DNA from: Moniliella sp. 'wahieum'
Taxonomy: Eukaryota; Basidiomycota; Moniliellomycetes; Moniliellales; Moniliellaceae
Direction: 5' to 3'
Assembly: GCA_003971905.1 (NCBI GenBank)
Contig: RSEE01000017.1
Location: 1 to 64,000, forward strand
DNA: 64,000 nt
Part shown: piece after piece, positions 21,611 to 33,124 of the stretch
Numbering within the stretch: position 1 is the first letter of the stretch
Layout of the letters: the number at the start of each line of letters is the position of its first letter
Program-made: the position numbers and the translations under genes
Notes under the pieces: generated by a model
The model's input: the letters and a program-made list of their open reading frames with translations, nothing else
What the model was told of the DNA's origin: nothing
Database searches by the model: none

Positions 21611-23110
21611 GGCGCGGGGCGGGGCGCTGGAGGGATGGGCTAAAGAAGGAGGGCGGTGGGTAGGTAGTCTGTTTTCTGGTCTCTGCTGTGGTACGCCCGC
21701 CTTCATTCCGCTCTCTAATTTTTTTCGGCACCCGAGACACGCGGAATTCCCGTTGCTGCAGCGCCCATCATCCATCGTGCATCACCCATCATACCTCACG
21801 CAGGGTCGATGCCCTGCTGGTGGTTTACAGTTGCGTGGGTTGTATCCCCCTAGGCGCTCGGATCTTGTTGTCTGCTGCACACGAACCGGTCTTCCTCACG
21901 GGCACACGCCCCATCGGAGGGGGGCGACACTTAGGATGCCACATGCCGCCACTCCTCCCAACGAACACCATCACCTTCCCCTTCCGACCGCCCACCGCTC
22001 CCGGCTTCCCATCCCACATCCTACAACAGGTCTCTTTTCATCCGTGGTCACGGTGCATGGCCAACTCTCTCACTCGCGCCTTCTTCCATGAGTGTACGCC
22101 GTTGTGTAACATCTTGCTCTGCCGTTAGAACCCCAGGTAGTGCTGTAGGATTGCATCTTTCTTCCCCCACCCAATGATCTGCCCCAGTCTTGAGCAGGAG
22201 AGCCAACTGGACCGATCCTCTGAGCCCCCCAACAGAGGAAAGTAATGCCTGAGGTCTGGCCATCATGGCAGCGCACTCATCCATCTAATCCCTAATTAGA
22301 TAAAGGTGGGAGGTGGGCGATGAGATGTCTTAAACGCCAAAGAGGAAGAGGACCGGCTACAGCTGCACTCGTTCTCCCTCTCCCTCCTTATTAGGCTGAG
22401 GCCTGTGGTGCAATCAGGCCAGAGGACTTTTGCACTGTATGAAGGTTGATGCGCGTCCTGCTGTTCTAGAGTACCTGGGTGCTTGCTTGTTTTCCCTGTG
22501 GCTAATAATAAACCAACATCCATGGAGACTCACAGCTCCCACGTTTTTGGATGCGAGCGCAGCAGTGCCTTTTGTCTTGTATACCGTGATGCACAGGCGT
22601 CATTGTCCCACGACCGGCTTTGATGTTCGTAGGAGTTATAGCGTCCACATTCCTTTATTGAGCAACATCGAGACGCATTCTGATCCTTCGCGCGCTGGCG
22701 TTGGGCAACAAGAGAATGCCCCAGGATGAGATGTGCATTGACTGTTGAGGGGTTGGACCAGGACAAAGTGGCGTGCGCCAGCACATATGAGAGGTGAAGA
22801 ATGCAAAGCGGGGTGTATACACATACCCACATGGCAGACAATCCTCTCTGTCTGCTTGGTGGTGTGGTTCCATGGCGTCTGAGCGTGGGTTATGGGCTGT
22901 TCTCGAGGGTGCATCGCTGGAGCGGGATGTGCTGAAATGTTCATGGCATCAATGCGCCCAGTAAAGAGGCGTGTGATGGTGATGAGGTCAGCAGCGCCGC
23001 CCCAGCCGTGCGAGGGAGGCTGTCCGCAGCAACGCCAGCAAGCGAGCTAGCAAGCCCCGCGCCTCCGACGCCACCACCTGCCGCCCGCTGCCCCCTCCAC
23101 CTCCACCACC
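21611..23110. other. Divergent promoter spacer between RRP9 and the CaM kinase
   Basis: About 1.5 kb serving two divergent genes. No coding pattern, RNA gene or repeat was recognised. It is noticeably less GC-rich than the flanking genes, especially 22270-22700. Confidence 0.45.
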
Positions 23111-24236
23111 ATGGCCTCCGCTGCCGCCCCCACCACGGTCCCCTGCGCCTACCGCACCGGCCGTGTGCTGGGCCAGGGCACCTACGCTGTCGTCAAGGAG
23201 GCCCAGCGCATCTCGGACGGCAAGTTGCTCGCGTGCAAGGTCATCTCGAAGAAACTCATGGCCGGCCGGGAACATATGCCAAGAGATCCAAGCGCTCAAG
23301 CGCGTCTCGCAGCACCACCGGCACATTGTCACGCTGTCGACTACTTTGAGACGCTCAACAACCTCTACCTCGTCACCGACCTCTGCACGGGCGGCGAGCT
23401 GTTGACCGGATTTGCGACCGCGGCAACTACTACGAAAAGGATGCGGCGCATCTGGTGCGTGTGTGGGGCCGAAGCGGTCAAGTACCTCCATGACCAGGGC
23501 ATTGTCCATCGCGACCTCAAGCCTGAGAACCTCCTGTTTCGTGATAAGTCCGAAGATGCCGACCTGCTCATTGCCGACTTTGGTCTGTCGCGTGGTGGAC
23601 AGCAGCAAGATCACCCTCCTCTCCACCACGTGCGGTACGCGGGCTACATGGCGCCCGAAATCTTTAAAAAGACGGGCCACAGTTTCCCGTTGACATGTGG
23701 GCGTTGGGTGTGATTACCTACTTTTTGCTCTGTGGCTACACGCCATTTGATCGCGACTCGTCCATTGCTGAGATGGCGGCGATTGTGGCGGGCGATTATG
23801 CGTATGAACCGGCCGTGTACTGGGAAGGGGTGTCGGATACCGCGCGCGACTTTATGATCATCTCTTGGTTGTCGATCCGGCCAAACGCATGACGGCGGAC
23901 GAAGCGTTGGTTCACCCTTGGCTCATCAACGTCACGGCTGATGGGCCGCCGTCGAGCGGAGCCGCAGGCGCGGCTGGTGTGCCCGAGAAGGACTTGTTAC
24001 CCGGAATGAAGACGGCGTTCAATGCAAGCGGACGTTCCGCAAGGCGGTCAATGGCATTCGTCTTATGAACCGACTCAAGTCGGTCACCCAAGAACATCAG
24101 CGCCAGCTGGCCGAGGCCGAGGCCGATGCCGAGGCTCACGCCCAGGCTGGCGGACAAGATGAATTGCTGCCATTCAACGTGAAATTCAAGCCAACGAGAG
24201 CGAAGAGCACCCGAAAATGTGTTGGTACCACAATAG
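23111..24236 (+). CDS. CMK1: Calcium/calmodulin-dependent protein kinase I
   Basis: A Ser/Thr kinase of the fungal CaMKI family, activated by Ca2+/calmodulin. The protein begins MASAAAPTTVPCAYRTGRVLGQGTYAVVKEA (Gly-rich loop) and contains LACKVISKKL (ATP-binding Lys), FETLNNLYLVTDLCTGGEL, IVHRDLKPENLLF (catalytic loop), ADFGLSR (Mg-binding DFG), a TTCGT activation segment, GYMAPEIFK, MWALGVITYFLLCGYTPFD and KRMTADEALVHPWL. A regulatory tail follows with FRKAVNGIRLMNRLKSV, a basic amphipathic segment where calmodulin would bind. Frame changes occur near 23272, 23405, 23450, 23600, 23690, 23865 and 24035. No intron is obvious. The C-terminal end is uncertain by about 50 codons because two frames remain open near 24180-24236. 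It is divergent from RRP9. Confidence 0.9.
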
Positions 24237-24857
24237 CCTCGCATTTGAGATGCATTCCACTGCTTCCTCCCTGTCTCGGCAAACGCGTGCAGGCGGGAGC
24301 TCTTGCCGTGAAAGTGTTGTCCTCATTATATTTCTCTTCCACTCTCCCCCCTTCCCATTCCTTCCTCGGTTCGCTCGGGGAGCTGGGATACCCGAGGGGG
24401 GAGTCCACTTCCACCCCCCGTTCTGCGCTCCACGCTATACCTGCGCCATTCTCCTCTGCTTACCTTACCTACCATCCCCCTTTTCCTCCTTGCTTAAATT
24501 AGGGAGATCCCCCCCCCTGCCCTCCGTTGACCGTTGACCCTTTTTCTCAATCCCTCGCGCCCATTATGTCCATTGCCCTCTACGTTCGTATTGAGATGGT
24601 TAACACTTCCTTCTTCCCTGTCCGAGCCCTTCGAGCCTGCGGGACCAGGGAACCACGTAGAAAGCTCGTCCGACCAGACCGCCGGAATCCATGAGGAAAA
24701 CAAGGGCAGCATCAAAACAAAGACCAAGTGTTCAGGGAGGTAAAAGAAAAGAAAGACGAGAGAAGAAAATCAAGCCAAACGTGTCCCAAAACAGCGGGGG
24801 GGGGGGGGATCAACAAGCTGTGGAATGGTGGCAGACCGTGGCGGGACGGTGGCGGAG
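24237..24857. other. Convergent 3' spacer with a G13 run
   Basis: About 0.6 kb between the CaM kinase and LCCL genes, containing pyrimidine-rich sequence and a run of 13 G at 24796-24808. No gene recognised. Confidence 0.45.
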
Positions 24858-27367
24858 CTATGTTCGTCCTGGCGGCGCATCGAGCCAAGTGCCATTGAAA
24901 AACGCCGTGGCGGGCATGGTAAAGTCAGCGTAGCTGCCTTGGGACACGTAGGCCAAGCGGAGGAAATGGGGTTCGGTGGCCAAGGCGTTAGCGGTGGTGG
25001 CGGCGGGCGGGTGGAGGCGTTGCGTGCGCCAGTCGAGCTCGAGAGCGCGGAGGCGAAGGCGGTGGTATTGGCATCGAAGCGGTCGTAGAGCGTGCCAAGG
25101 TCAAAGGAAAGGTCGGTGCCTTGGTACCGTAGCACATCGTCCACCAGCAAGGCTACACTATCGTACGTATTGGACAGCGCGGCTGGGACGGCGTTCCAGT
25201 GAACCAAGCCCGTTGCGTTGGGCAGCGCCGTGACGCCTGTCCAGGAGGCGGCGGTGGTAGCAAACGAGGGCAAGGCGAGCCCGATGGACCGTCGCCACGT
25301 ACCACGGCGGTATCTTGGATCAGGCCATCGAACCCCCATCGACCAATACCGTTGAGGTACATGCCCAGCAACAGGGCGGCGGCCATGAGGCTGATTCGGG
25401 TCGGGAAGCCAACGCCCGGGAGGAGGGCGAGGGCAAGAATGTAATGGTGCACCCGTACCGTTTCCCCCGGGATGGCCGCAAGCAAGCCGACGATCACCGC
25501 CTACCACATACAGCGCCAAGTATTTCGGCAGATAGCCTTGCCGCCGAATGACAAAGATGACCTGGTTGATGGCCAAGACGACGACGACGACAATGATCAC
25601 CACGAGGCTGGGAATGGCGCCTGGCTGGGAAGACAGGTCGGAGCCGACGAGACGATTGAGGGGGACATTGGCAAACACCACGTCGAGCAAGGTGCCGATC
25701 CAGTACCAAGCGAGCCAGAGCACGCTTCCTTCGATCGGGACGTGCCGGAAGGCCGGCAGGACAAAGCGAATGCTCACTTCCAAATCACATATGCGCCAAA
25801 CAGGCAGGGCAAAAAAGTCGCCAAACGCCTCGCCAATCGGGGGGGCAAGTCGCGCGGTTCGGAAAAGAGGTTGATGTGCCAAAAGCCGAGCACGACCAGG
25901 ATCCAATACAACACAATCGTCTTGGGCCGCAGCACGAACGTGGTCCATGCAGACAAGACCACATCCAACACGTACCCTTTCCACCGTTCGTCCTTGCACT
26001 GTCCGCCGCCCGAGCCGATCGGGACGAAACGGTAGGCAAGAGGAAAGGTCGAGTTGAAGAGAGGGAGCGAGCGCCGTTGCGCTCGGTGCCCACAAAGTCC
26101 GAGTAGGTCCCAATCAGTTGCAGTACCCCACAGCCGCCAGTATCGTCCGAGAACAAGCCGGCCTGAACTGCCGATTGGCATACCCACGAATCGGCCCGAT
26201 ACGTCTTGTGCTCGTCGCCACCGCCAACGAGAAGAGGAACCCAGTTCACCACCTCATCGCCCACCGCACGTGGTGCCCCGAGCGTGGTGCCGAGACAGGA
26301 TTTGGGACAGCGGAACGCATTGCCAGTCGAGGAGGAAAAGGGGCCACACCCGGACCCGTCCAAGCCGCAATTCGCATTGAGCGACCAGTACGACGCGGTG
26401 CACGAGTAGTACGAAACGGGCGTTGTGCCCGTGAGGGGGGTATCCGATGACGATGACGAAGACGACGACGATGACGAGGACGAGGACAAGAGCGAAGCAG
26501 GCACCGTGGCCGAGGAACGGTACCACAAGTCGCGCGCTACCACTGCAAACCCAAAGATCCACCCAATGCACGTCGCTACCAACACGGCCCAATGGACCCA
26601 GTTCAAGCGCAGGTCCCGCACCACTCCCTCCCGCCAAGCCGAGGGGAGCTGGCCTTGGGTATCGCGCTCCACCTCCTCCTCCTGCTCTTCCTGCTCAGGC
26701 GCAGCGATGCCGCCAGCGGTGGCTGGGGGCAAGGTGGCGCGGTAGCGCAGCCCCTCGACGTGGGATGTATCATACCGGTTCTTGGTCTCGGCCTCGACTT
26801 CGGGGTCAGTCGAGAGCGGTCGATCCCGCGTACGGCGGGCGGAGGTACGGGAGCCGGGAAGGGAACGGGGCAAGCCCGGGTCCTTCCATGCCACCAAATG
26901 GGTCCACTGTAGCCACCTTTGCTCCAGGGGCGCCCAGGGCCACCAGGGATAATGCTTGATGTGCATCGGGGGGGGGCGAGGGTCCCTGGATCCAGTGCAG
27001 GGCGAAGCGCCAGGTACCCAGACGGCGGTGCTGGGCGCGCGCCTGGGCCCAGGTCTGGGCTTGGACGTACTTCCACTCGTTCCAGCGCTGCTGGACGCTG
27101 ATACCGCCGCGCGTCCAGTCGGGCAACCGTGGGGGCGCGCGCAGGCTCAGGGGTGGAGGTTTGGGTGGGCTTGTCGCTCGCGCCGGCCTCGGAGCCGGTG
27201 AGCATGCGGTCGTCGAGTTCGCCACTGGGGGTGTAGGCCAGGCCGACGGGCGCCAGCCCGGGCATCTTGCTCTCTGACGGCGCTAGACTAGGGTGGGTGT
27301 CCTGGGCACGCAGGCTGCGCCGACGCCCGCGATCCATCTCAATCTCGTCTTCGGGATCGGCGGGCAT
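24858..27367 (-). CDS. LCCL-domain multi-pass membrane protein
   Basis: A fungal membrane protein with an extracytoplasmic LCCL domain; the biochemical role is unknown. The protein starts MPADPEDEIEMDRGRRRSL (27367) with a basic/acidic cytosolic region, then LPSAWREGVVRDLRLNWVHWAVLVATCIGWIFGFAVVARDLWY containing the first helix. A poly-Ser tract follows (about 26445-26490), then the Cys-rich LCCL domain (about 26410-26110) with CGLDG-x-C, FRCPKSC, WVPLLVGGG, YRADSWVCQSAVQAGLFSDDTGGCG and FVGTERNG. Downstream are several hydrophobic segments (VLDVVLSAWTTFVL, TIVLYWILVVLGFWHINLF, LVVIIVVVVVLAINQVIFVI), repeated toward the C-terminus. It ends MPATAFFNGTWLDAPPGRT at 24858. Numerous frame changes, but domains stay in order. 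Confidence 0.85.
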
Positions 27368-27943
27368 GGCGGTGGAGCCGGAGCCGGATGGAGCGGCTGG
27401 GCGGGCAGGCAAGAATGCGCAGCTGCGCTGAGCTGCTCCGCGGCGCTGCGATCGGCGACGCCTCCCTTGGTCGCTCCGCCGCCGCACCACATGGGGAGCA
27501 AATGTTCAGGCAGACGATGATCATGCGATCATCGAATCAGATGGCGTCCCTCGCCCGTCTCAGCCATCTCATCCATCCTCCATTCGGTGACAGGAACACC
27601 ACAAGCACCCCAGCTACGAGCAGCTGTCTCCGACCTCCTACTACGATATACGACGGGCCATGCCTGCCCATCCACCCTACGAGCAGCCGCTGCACCGCTA
27701 ATCTACCTCTGTCCCTTGCGGACGGAATGTGGAACATGTTGATCGACATGTTGACATGGGGGCCCAGTCCCCCTCGCCTTCATAAGAGCCAAGTATGTAT
27801 CGGAAAAAGAGGGAGCGAGGCGGCTAAGAAGGACTAAATAGTGCCGACAAGCGATTTTCGACAAGCGATTTCAGTGCTTGTCGTTTGCAAACCAGCATGG
27901 CCCAGGTCGAACGCACGCCCCTCCCCTCCCCGGCTCCGCACAG
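27368..27943. other. Short spacer between LCCL and PDA1 genes
   Basis: About 0.6 kb lying upstream of the LCCL gene and downstream of the E1 alpha gene, both on minus. No open frame with recognisable content. It contains the 27845-27883 repeat-hairpin described separately. Confidence 0.4.
27845..27883. repeat. Direct repeat and hairpin downstream of PDA1
   Basis: CGACAAGCGATTT occurs twice (27845-27857 and 27859-27871), and the 8-base CGACAAGC of the second copy pairs perfectly with GCTTGTCG at 27876-27883 across a 9-base loop. It begins about 60 bp beyond the E1 alpha stop codon, so it would be in that gene's 3' untranslated region as RNA. A role in 3'-end formation or stability is possible but not shown. 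Confidence 0.75.
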
Positions 27944-29240
27944 TTAGGCATAGGAGTGCGTCTCGCTCGGCTCACGGCCACGCAGCTTGGGGGGCTCCGA
28001 GCCCGGGACGTAGATGTCGGTCCAGAGCTTAGACAGGGGCGGTTCGGGCGACTTCTTGGCCTGCTCTACCGCCTCGTCGACGGTCGCCTTGGCCTGCTTG
28101 TCAATCGCCTTGATCTCATCCTCCGACTTGATGCCCCACTCGAGCAACTTGGACTTGAGCCCTGGATCGGGTCGGCCGACGTGCGCATCCGCTGGATTTC
28201 CTCACGGGTACGGTAGGTCGTGCCCGGGTCCGAGAGCGAGTGGCCACCGTAGCGGTAGGTGGTGAATTCCATCACGAGCGGGCCCTTGCCGAGGTGGTGT
28301 ACTCGCGGGCCCACTGGGTCGCCTGGCGCACCGCCAGCACATCCATCGCGTTCACCTGCAGACCAGGGATCACGTCACCACGCTCGTAGAACTTGGTGTT
28401 CATCGACGAACGTTCGGCCGAGGTGCCCATGCCGTACTTGTTGTTCTCGCACACAAACACGCACGGCAGCTGCCACAGCTGGGCCATGTTGAACGCCTCA
28501 AACACCTGGCCCTGGTTCGACGCACCGTCACCATAGAGGGCAAACGTAGCGAGAGGTGCCGAGGTACTTTTGGGTAAACGCCAGCCCGGCGCCGACGGGC
28601 ACTTGGGCCCCGACAATACCGTTGCCGCCAAAGAAGGTCTTGGTGAACATGTGCATCGAGCCACCCTTGCCCTGGCTGATACCGCCGTCGCGACCAAAGA
28701 GCTCAGCCATGACCTTGTAAATCGACCCGCCACGCAGCACGGCAAAGGGGTGGCAGCGGTACGAGGTGATGAGCAAGTCCTCGGGGGTCATGGCAAAGTG
28801 CATGCCGGTCGCGACGGCTCCTGGCCAATGGCCAAGTGGCAAAAGCCGCGAATAAACTTTTGCTTGTACAGCGCATCGGCCGCCATCTCCATGCGGCGCA
28901 TCTGGACCATCGTGTCGTACATGTTGACCAGCTCCTCCTTGGTCGTGTGGAGGGTGAGGCCAGGGCCGCCGCCGTGGGCGTCAAGCTTCCACTCATGGAA
29001 GCTCTGGTCAGAGAGCTGGACCTCGAACGGTTCCTGGTGGTGCTCGGGGACGGGGGCGTTGACGGTTGCCGAGTCGGCGGCCAGGTGGATGGCGCGGGCG
29101 GGCGACGGGGGGGGGCGGGCGGCGAGCGCCTGGAGCGGGGGAGGAGGGGGTGAGGGTTAGCGGCGGCAGGGCGCGAGGAAGGGAGAGAGACGCACCGGGG
29201 CGCGGAGGGCAGGGCGGACGAAGGAGCGGACGAAGGACAT
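27944..29240 (-). CDS. PDA1: Pyruvate dehydrogenase E1 component, alpha subunit, mitochondrial
   Basis: The thiamine-diphosphate-dependent E1 alpha subunit of the mitochondrial pyruvate dehydrogenase complex, which decarboxylates pyruvate. It starts [15 protein letters not shown], an Arg-rich presequence without acidic residues. A 66-bp intron follows (29130-29195, GTGCGT...GCTAACC...CCAG). The mature part shows [85 protein letters not shown], the thiamine-diphosphate fold motif from [19 protein letters not shown] to [11 protein letters not shown], and the [20 protein letters not shown] phosphorylation loop. It ends ETHSYA. Frame changes occur near 28560, 28820, 28970, 28295 and 28165. It is divergent from the inositol-phosphate kinase gene across a motif-rich spacer. 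Confidence 0.95.
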
Positions 29241-30675
29241 GGTGCTCAGTCGCCGGCGCAGCTGGTGGAGAGGCAGGAAGAGAAGGAGGCGCGCAGGGGA
29301 GCGATCGGCGGGTGCTTCGCCTGGGGAGGGAGCCTAGGGGGGTGGGATGCTTCGCTGTGCTGCGCTGGGGCTGCTGACGCTGAGGCCAGGCCCACGCAGT
29401 ACCCACCCAGCCCAAGCCAGGGCAGAGCCAGCGCACAGCAGCCGGCACTTGCCGACACTGCCCCCCGGGCGGGGGTGGCACGGACCAGAGCGGCACGGCG
29501 CCAGTGTCTGCGCCTGCCCCGGCCGGCACCGGCAGGCGGCTGCCCAGCCAAACTTTGGGCGCGCAGGCACGGCGCCACTGGCGGCCGCCTGCGTTCGTTT
29601 TTTGGCCAGCGCTCGGCGGCAGCAGCACCGCACACGGCACGGCGCCAGTGCGGCGCACACCGCGTCTCACTCCTCCCACCACTGCCCCCGTGCCGCCGGC
29701 CGCCGCCGCCCCACAGCGCAGCGCCAGGGTTAGGCAGGCTGGGTTAGCCGCACGCTGGGCTCGTGTCTGTCTTTCTTAACACCGCTGCTGCCTCTTCTCC
29801 GCTGGGATATCTGCCCTCTGGCACGCTCTTAGATCTTACCAGACAGTGCCCGTCGCCTGCCCTGTCCTCCACACGCTGCCTCGCGTCTCTTGTCAGCATG
29901 TCATAGACCGTCACAGCGCCATAACCGCGGCATCATAACCCGCGCACTCCGTCCCCTTCGGCACGTTGTTGCACCTGCTCCTTCGTCATCGAATCGTCAT
30001 CCGCCTCCACCGTCACATCCGTCCCTTCTGCTTCCCTTCCGCCCCACACCATGCGAATCTCCGCCCCGCCACCACCGGCCACCGCTGTCCGTGGGATCTA
30101 TACCATACTCCAACGCCGTCAATGCCCATTTCCACAGTCTGCAGACGGGCGTCCCACCCGCGCCTTTTCCCTAGTAGCACCCTTCTCGGCTGCAGCGTGG
30201 GGACCAGAAGAACGAGCCCGTTCGGGCCCCGGTATACGCGCTTGAGACGGCAGATATCAGAATGCGCTTCGTGACACGGACACGAGGCCAATCGTGCCGT
30301 CGTCGCTGTCGCAGTGGAACGACTGGGGTTACCGGTCAGCCAGGCGGGGAAGGGTCGGGAGGGGGAAAGGACGGGGGCGCGAGTAAGGTGTGGTCAGGTG
30401 GCCAATTCAACGAGGCCAAGCAGGCCAACACAGGCCAAAGTGCGGGCGGCACCAAGGGCGGGGCTGGTCAGGCCACCAGGGAAGGGGCACGCTTACGTCA
30501 GGTGCCAAGCGGCGCCACAAGCGCCGATTGCCACGAAGCAGACCAGCGCCAACGCAGCAACTTCAACGCGTGGGTGGCCGACGCAGCTCACTGTCTTCCC
30601 CTCTGGCGCCCTCTGACGCCCGTTGACCACGTTGAGCACGACCCCTCGGACGTGCCTCGGAGTGTGGAGCGTGGG
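29241..30675. promoter_or_regulatory. Divergent promoter region of PDA1 and IPK1 with repeated GGCACGG motif
   Basis: About 1.4 kb. The words GGCACGGCGCCAGTG (about 29492 and 29638) and GGCACGGCGCCACTG (about 29567) recur at roughly 70-bp spacing, with a reverse-orientation version ACTGCCCCCGTGCC near 29681. The same motif family recurs upstream of RAC1 (about 56011 and 56189-56239). Open frames in this stretch reflect GC composition only. The motif is a candidate transcription-factor site, not an identified one. Confidence 0.45.
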
Positions 30676-32314
30676 ATGGCCGTGCCGGGTGGGGCGGCGC
30701 CGTCGGCCTGGCCGCCACCGACGATCGAGGTGCACTGGCTCGACGCGCGCACTGGGCCTTCCTCGCCGAGGGCGGGATGCACGTCGTGGTGCGCTACGTC
30801 GGTCCGGCAAGCTCGGTGTTTGTCCACGGTGCTACGCGACGCCAACTGGCGTTGCGCATTCGTAAGGCTGCGCCTGTGGCGTGTGCCGCTTCGGGCGGTG
30901 AAGGCGACCGCGACCGCGACCGCGTGCCGGACTTGGTCAAGCACGTGCTAGGCGAACAGCATGTCTTGTCCCCCGTCCCGGTGTCCGCGAAGACCGATGC
31001 GGAGCAACGTGCGCTGACGGGCTTCCTTGCCGATCTCGCCGCCGCCCTGCACTCTGCCCGTCCTGCTTCGCGCCGCACGGACCCGATCCACCTCGCCACG
31101 CCGCAGGTGGAAGCGGTGGTCGACTTGACGACTACCTTGCTGCCCGGCCCCGGTACCTTACCCCTCCCCTCCCCCTCCTACATGGACAGTGGAGATCAAA
31201 GTACGTCCTCGCTTCTCCCGCACTTGTGGCAGCACCGCATGTTTCCCCGCTGCGCTGCTCTGGCTTGCTTGGCTTGGCTTGCCTAACCCCCTCCGCGTTC
31301 GTCATTGGTGGCCCAGCCGAAATGGCTGTTTCGCGCGCCCACGGCGCCGGCTTCGCGGTACAAGATGCATGCGATCCATCGGGATCCGGACATGACGGTG
31401 GCCGAGTGGGCGGCTCTGTACGATCCGGTAAGCTTGACGTCTTCCGACGTGGTCACGGTGGAGCAAGGCCTGGCCGCGTTGTGGCGGCAAGCCACGGCCG
31501 CCGCGCAAGCGGGGGCAGCAGGAACAGAAACAGGAACAGAAACAGGAACAGGAACAGGGCCCGATCGCCCGGCAGGTCGATTGCCAACGAACAACCTGCA
31601 CATTTTCCAGCACGGGCAAGGGGAGCGTGTTACGCCGTCGCACGTGCCGCACCTCGTCCCACTGCTCGCCGCGTACCTCGTGCGCTCGCGGCTCTTCACG
31701 CGGCTCGGGCACTCACAGCACTGGTTGGACGCCGGGGGCATCGCGCACTTGGCACACCAATGGTCCGCCCTGCCTTGCCTCCGCTCCGTCCCGCCGTTCG
31801 AGCGGGACGATAGCCAGCCGTGCACCCACTGGCTGCTCCGCCCTCTGGAAGCGGGGGAAGTCACGCGCCTCACTGCGCAGCTGCACGCCGCACTGCTCGA
31901 TCTCGATCTCGGTCCCGGTGCGGTGCCGGTGGCTGTGGCGGTCGCACCGACAGCCCCAGCGCGGGCAGGGAGCCAGACGCGGTCCCGGTCCCGCTGCTTC
32001 CGGAGTGGACTGCAGCAGGGTCGGGGGGTACGCTACCGGCCTGCTCGGACGGCGAGGGGCAGGCGCTGAGTGCACTGCGTTCGGGCCTGGTGCGCTACAC
32101 GGTCGGGGCGACGCTGAAGGATGTGTCGGTGATGCTGCGTGTGGGCGCGGCAGGGGTGGAGGCGGTGGTGGTGGATGTGGAGGCGAAAGCGGTGGATCGC
32201 ATGGGACGCTGGTGGGCGTTGGACCAAGCTATTGCCCAGTCCTTTCGTCTTTGGCAGAACACGCCCCCGTTTCCTCCTGCGTCTGCCTCCGCTTCGACTT
32301 CCTCGCCGAGATAG
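30676..32314 (+). CDS. IPK1: Inositol-pentakisphosphate 2-kinase
   Basis: This enzyme phosphorylates inositol 1,3,4,5,6-pentakisphosphate to phytate (InsP6), which supports mRNA export and other nuclear functions. Visible family features are an N-terminal FLAEGGMHVVVRYVG...VFVHG with an LRIRK block, DLVKHVLGEQHVLSPVPV, and the signature TVEIKPKW. The signature is split by an intron at about 31201-31318 between VEIK and PKW (GTACGT donor, CCCAG acceptor). After it come SRYKMHAIHRDPDM, LYDPVSLTS, LPTNNLHIFQHG and the closing VSVMLRVGAAGVEAVVVDVEAKAVDRMGRWWALDQ. Frame changes occur near 30765, 30850, 31630 and 32040. The N-terminal start is uncertain: 30676 is the nearest Met, but the conserved EGG block lies one frame away. 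Confidence 0.85.
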
Positions 32315-33124
32315 CCCCGGCCCCCTTTGCATGTACGTCTGTGCGGTGCTGCTCTGAGATCTGACCGGTGGCCCTTGGACCGGTCGCCCCCCTCGCCCCG
32401 TGACGGAAGAAGAAACTTCTACCTGCCTCACTCTCCCCCAGACCTAGCCGTCTCTCGCTCCCGCTCTCGCCCGCAACCGCCATAACCAACAAGAACCAAG
32501 AACCAAGAACTAATACCCACCCTCCTATATGAGTAGACAGCCATGGGATGGTCCTCGCCCGATGCAGAGCAGTGGAGGGGAGGGGAGGGAAGGAGGGTAC
32601 GCGAGGGGGGGGGTTAGGATCGCGCTTGGTGCATTAGATCCTCGATCCTCGATCCTCGATCCGGGACCGATCGATCGATCGTAGGGCAAAGCAGTAGAGC
32701 TAGTAGGCAGAAGCAGAGCAAGCAGAACAGAGGAGTCGCACAATTACGCCGACGAGCCAAGAGCCAAAGAAAAATGCAAACAATCGGTACAAGAAAATCG
32801 TCCACAACGGAGGGAGGGGGGGGGGGGGGCAAACGGGAGAAAAATGAGCGCGAGGGGAGGGGGGGACACGGCAAACAGAGCAGAAAACACAGCAGAGAGC
32901 ACCCCCCCCCCCCATCGGCCAGTGACAACTAATATCAATATCAATATTAATATCAATCGATCACCAACAACCCAAGCGTCCCGGGAGGGGAGGCCGGCGC
33001 GGGGCTGGGGGGGGGCATTTTTTACATGGTTAACGGGTTAACGTGGTGGCGGGTTAACGTGGTAACCGGGTTAACGGTGGAAAGGGGTAACGGGGGACGG
33101 TGGAACGGTGGAACAGTTCACAGT
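32315..33124. repeat. Convergent spacer rich in simple repeats
   Basis: About 0.8 kb between convergent IPK1 and SPA2. It holds a GATCCTC tandem (three copies near 32637-32660), a GATC-rich word cluster, a G14 run (32816-32829), a C12 run (32902-32913) and an AATATC-type AT patch (about 32929-32958). Four GTTAAC palindromes (33029, 33037, 33053, 33070) follow, embedded in a degenerate GGTTAACGTGG/AACGGTGG repeat up to about 33120. The last part resembles, on the opposite strand, the repeat at 5494-5572. No gene is present. Confidence 0.7.

Noticed and set aside
27944-29240. PDA1 and other frameshifted genes as pseudogenes
   Set aside because: Frameshifts are single bases mostly in homopolymers, the conserved sequence continues without stops or missense decay, and the same pattern hits nearly every essential gene in the window.
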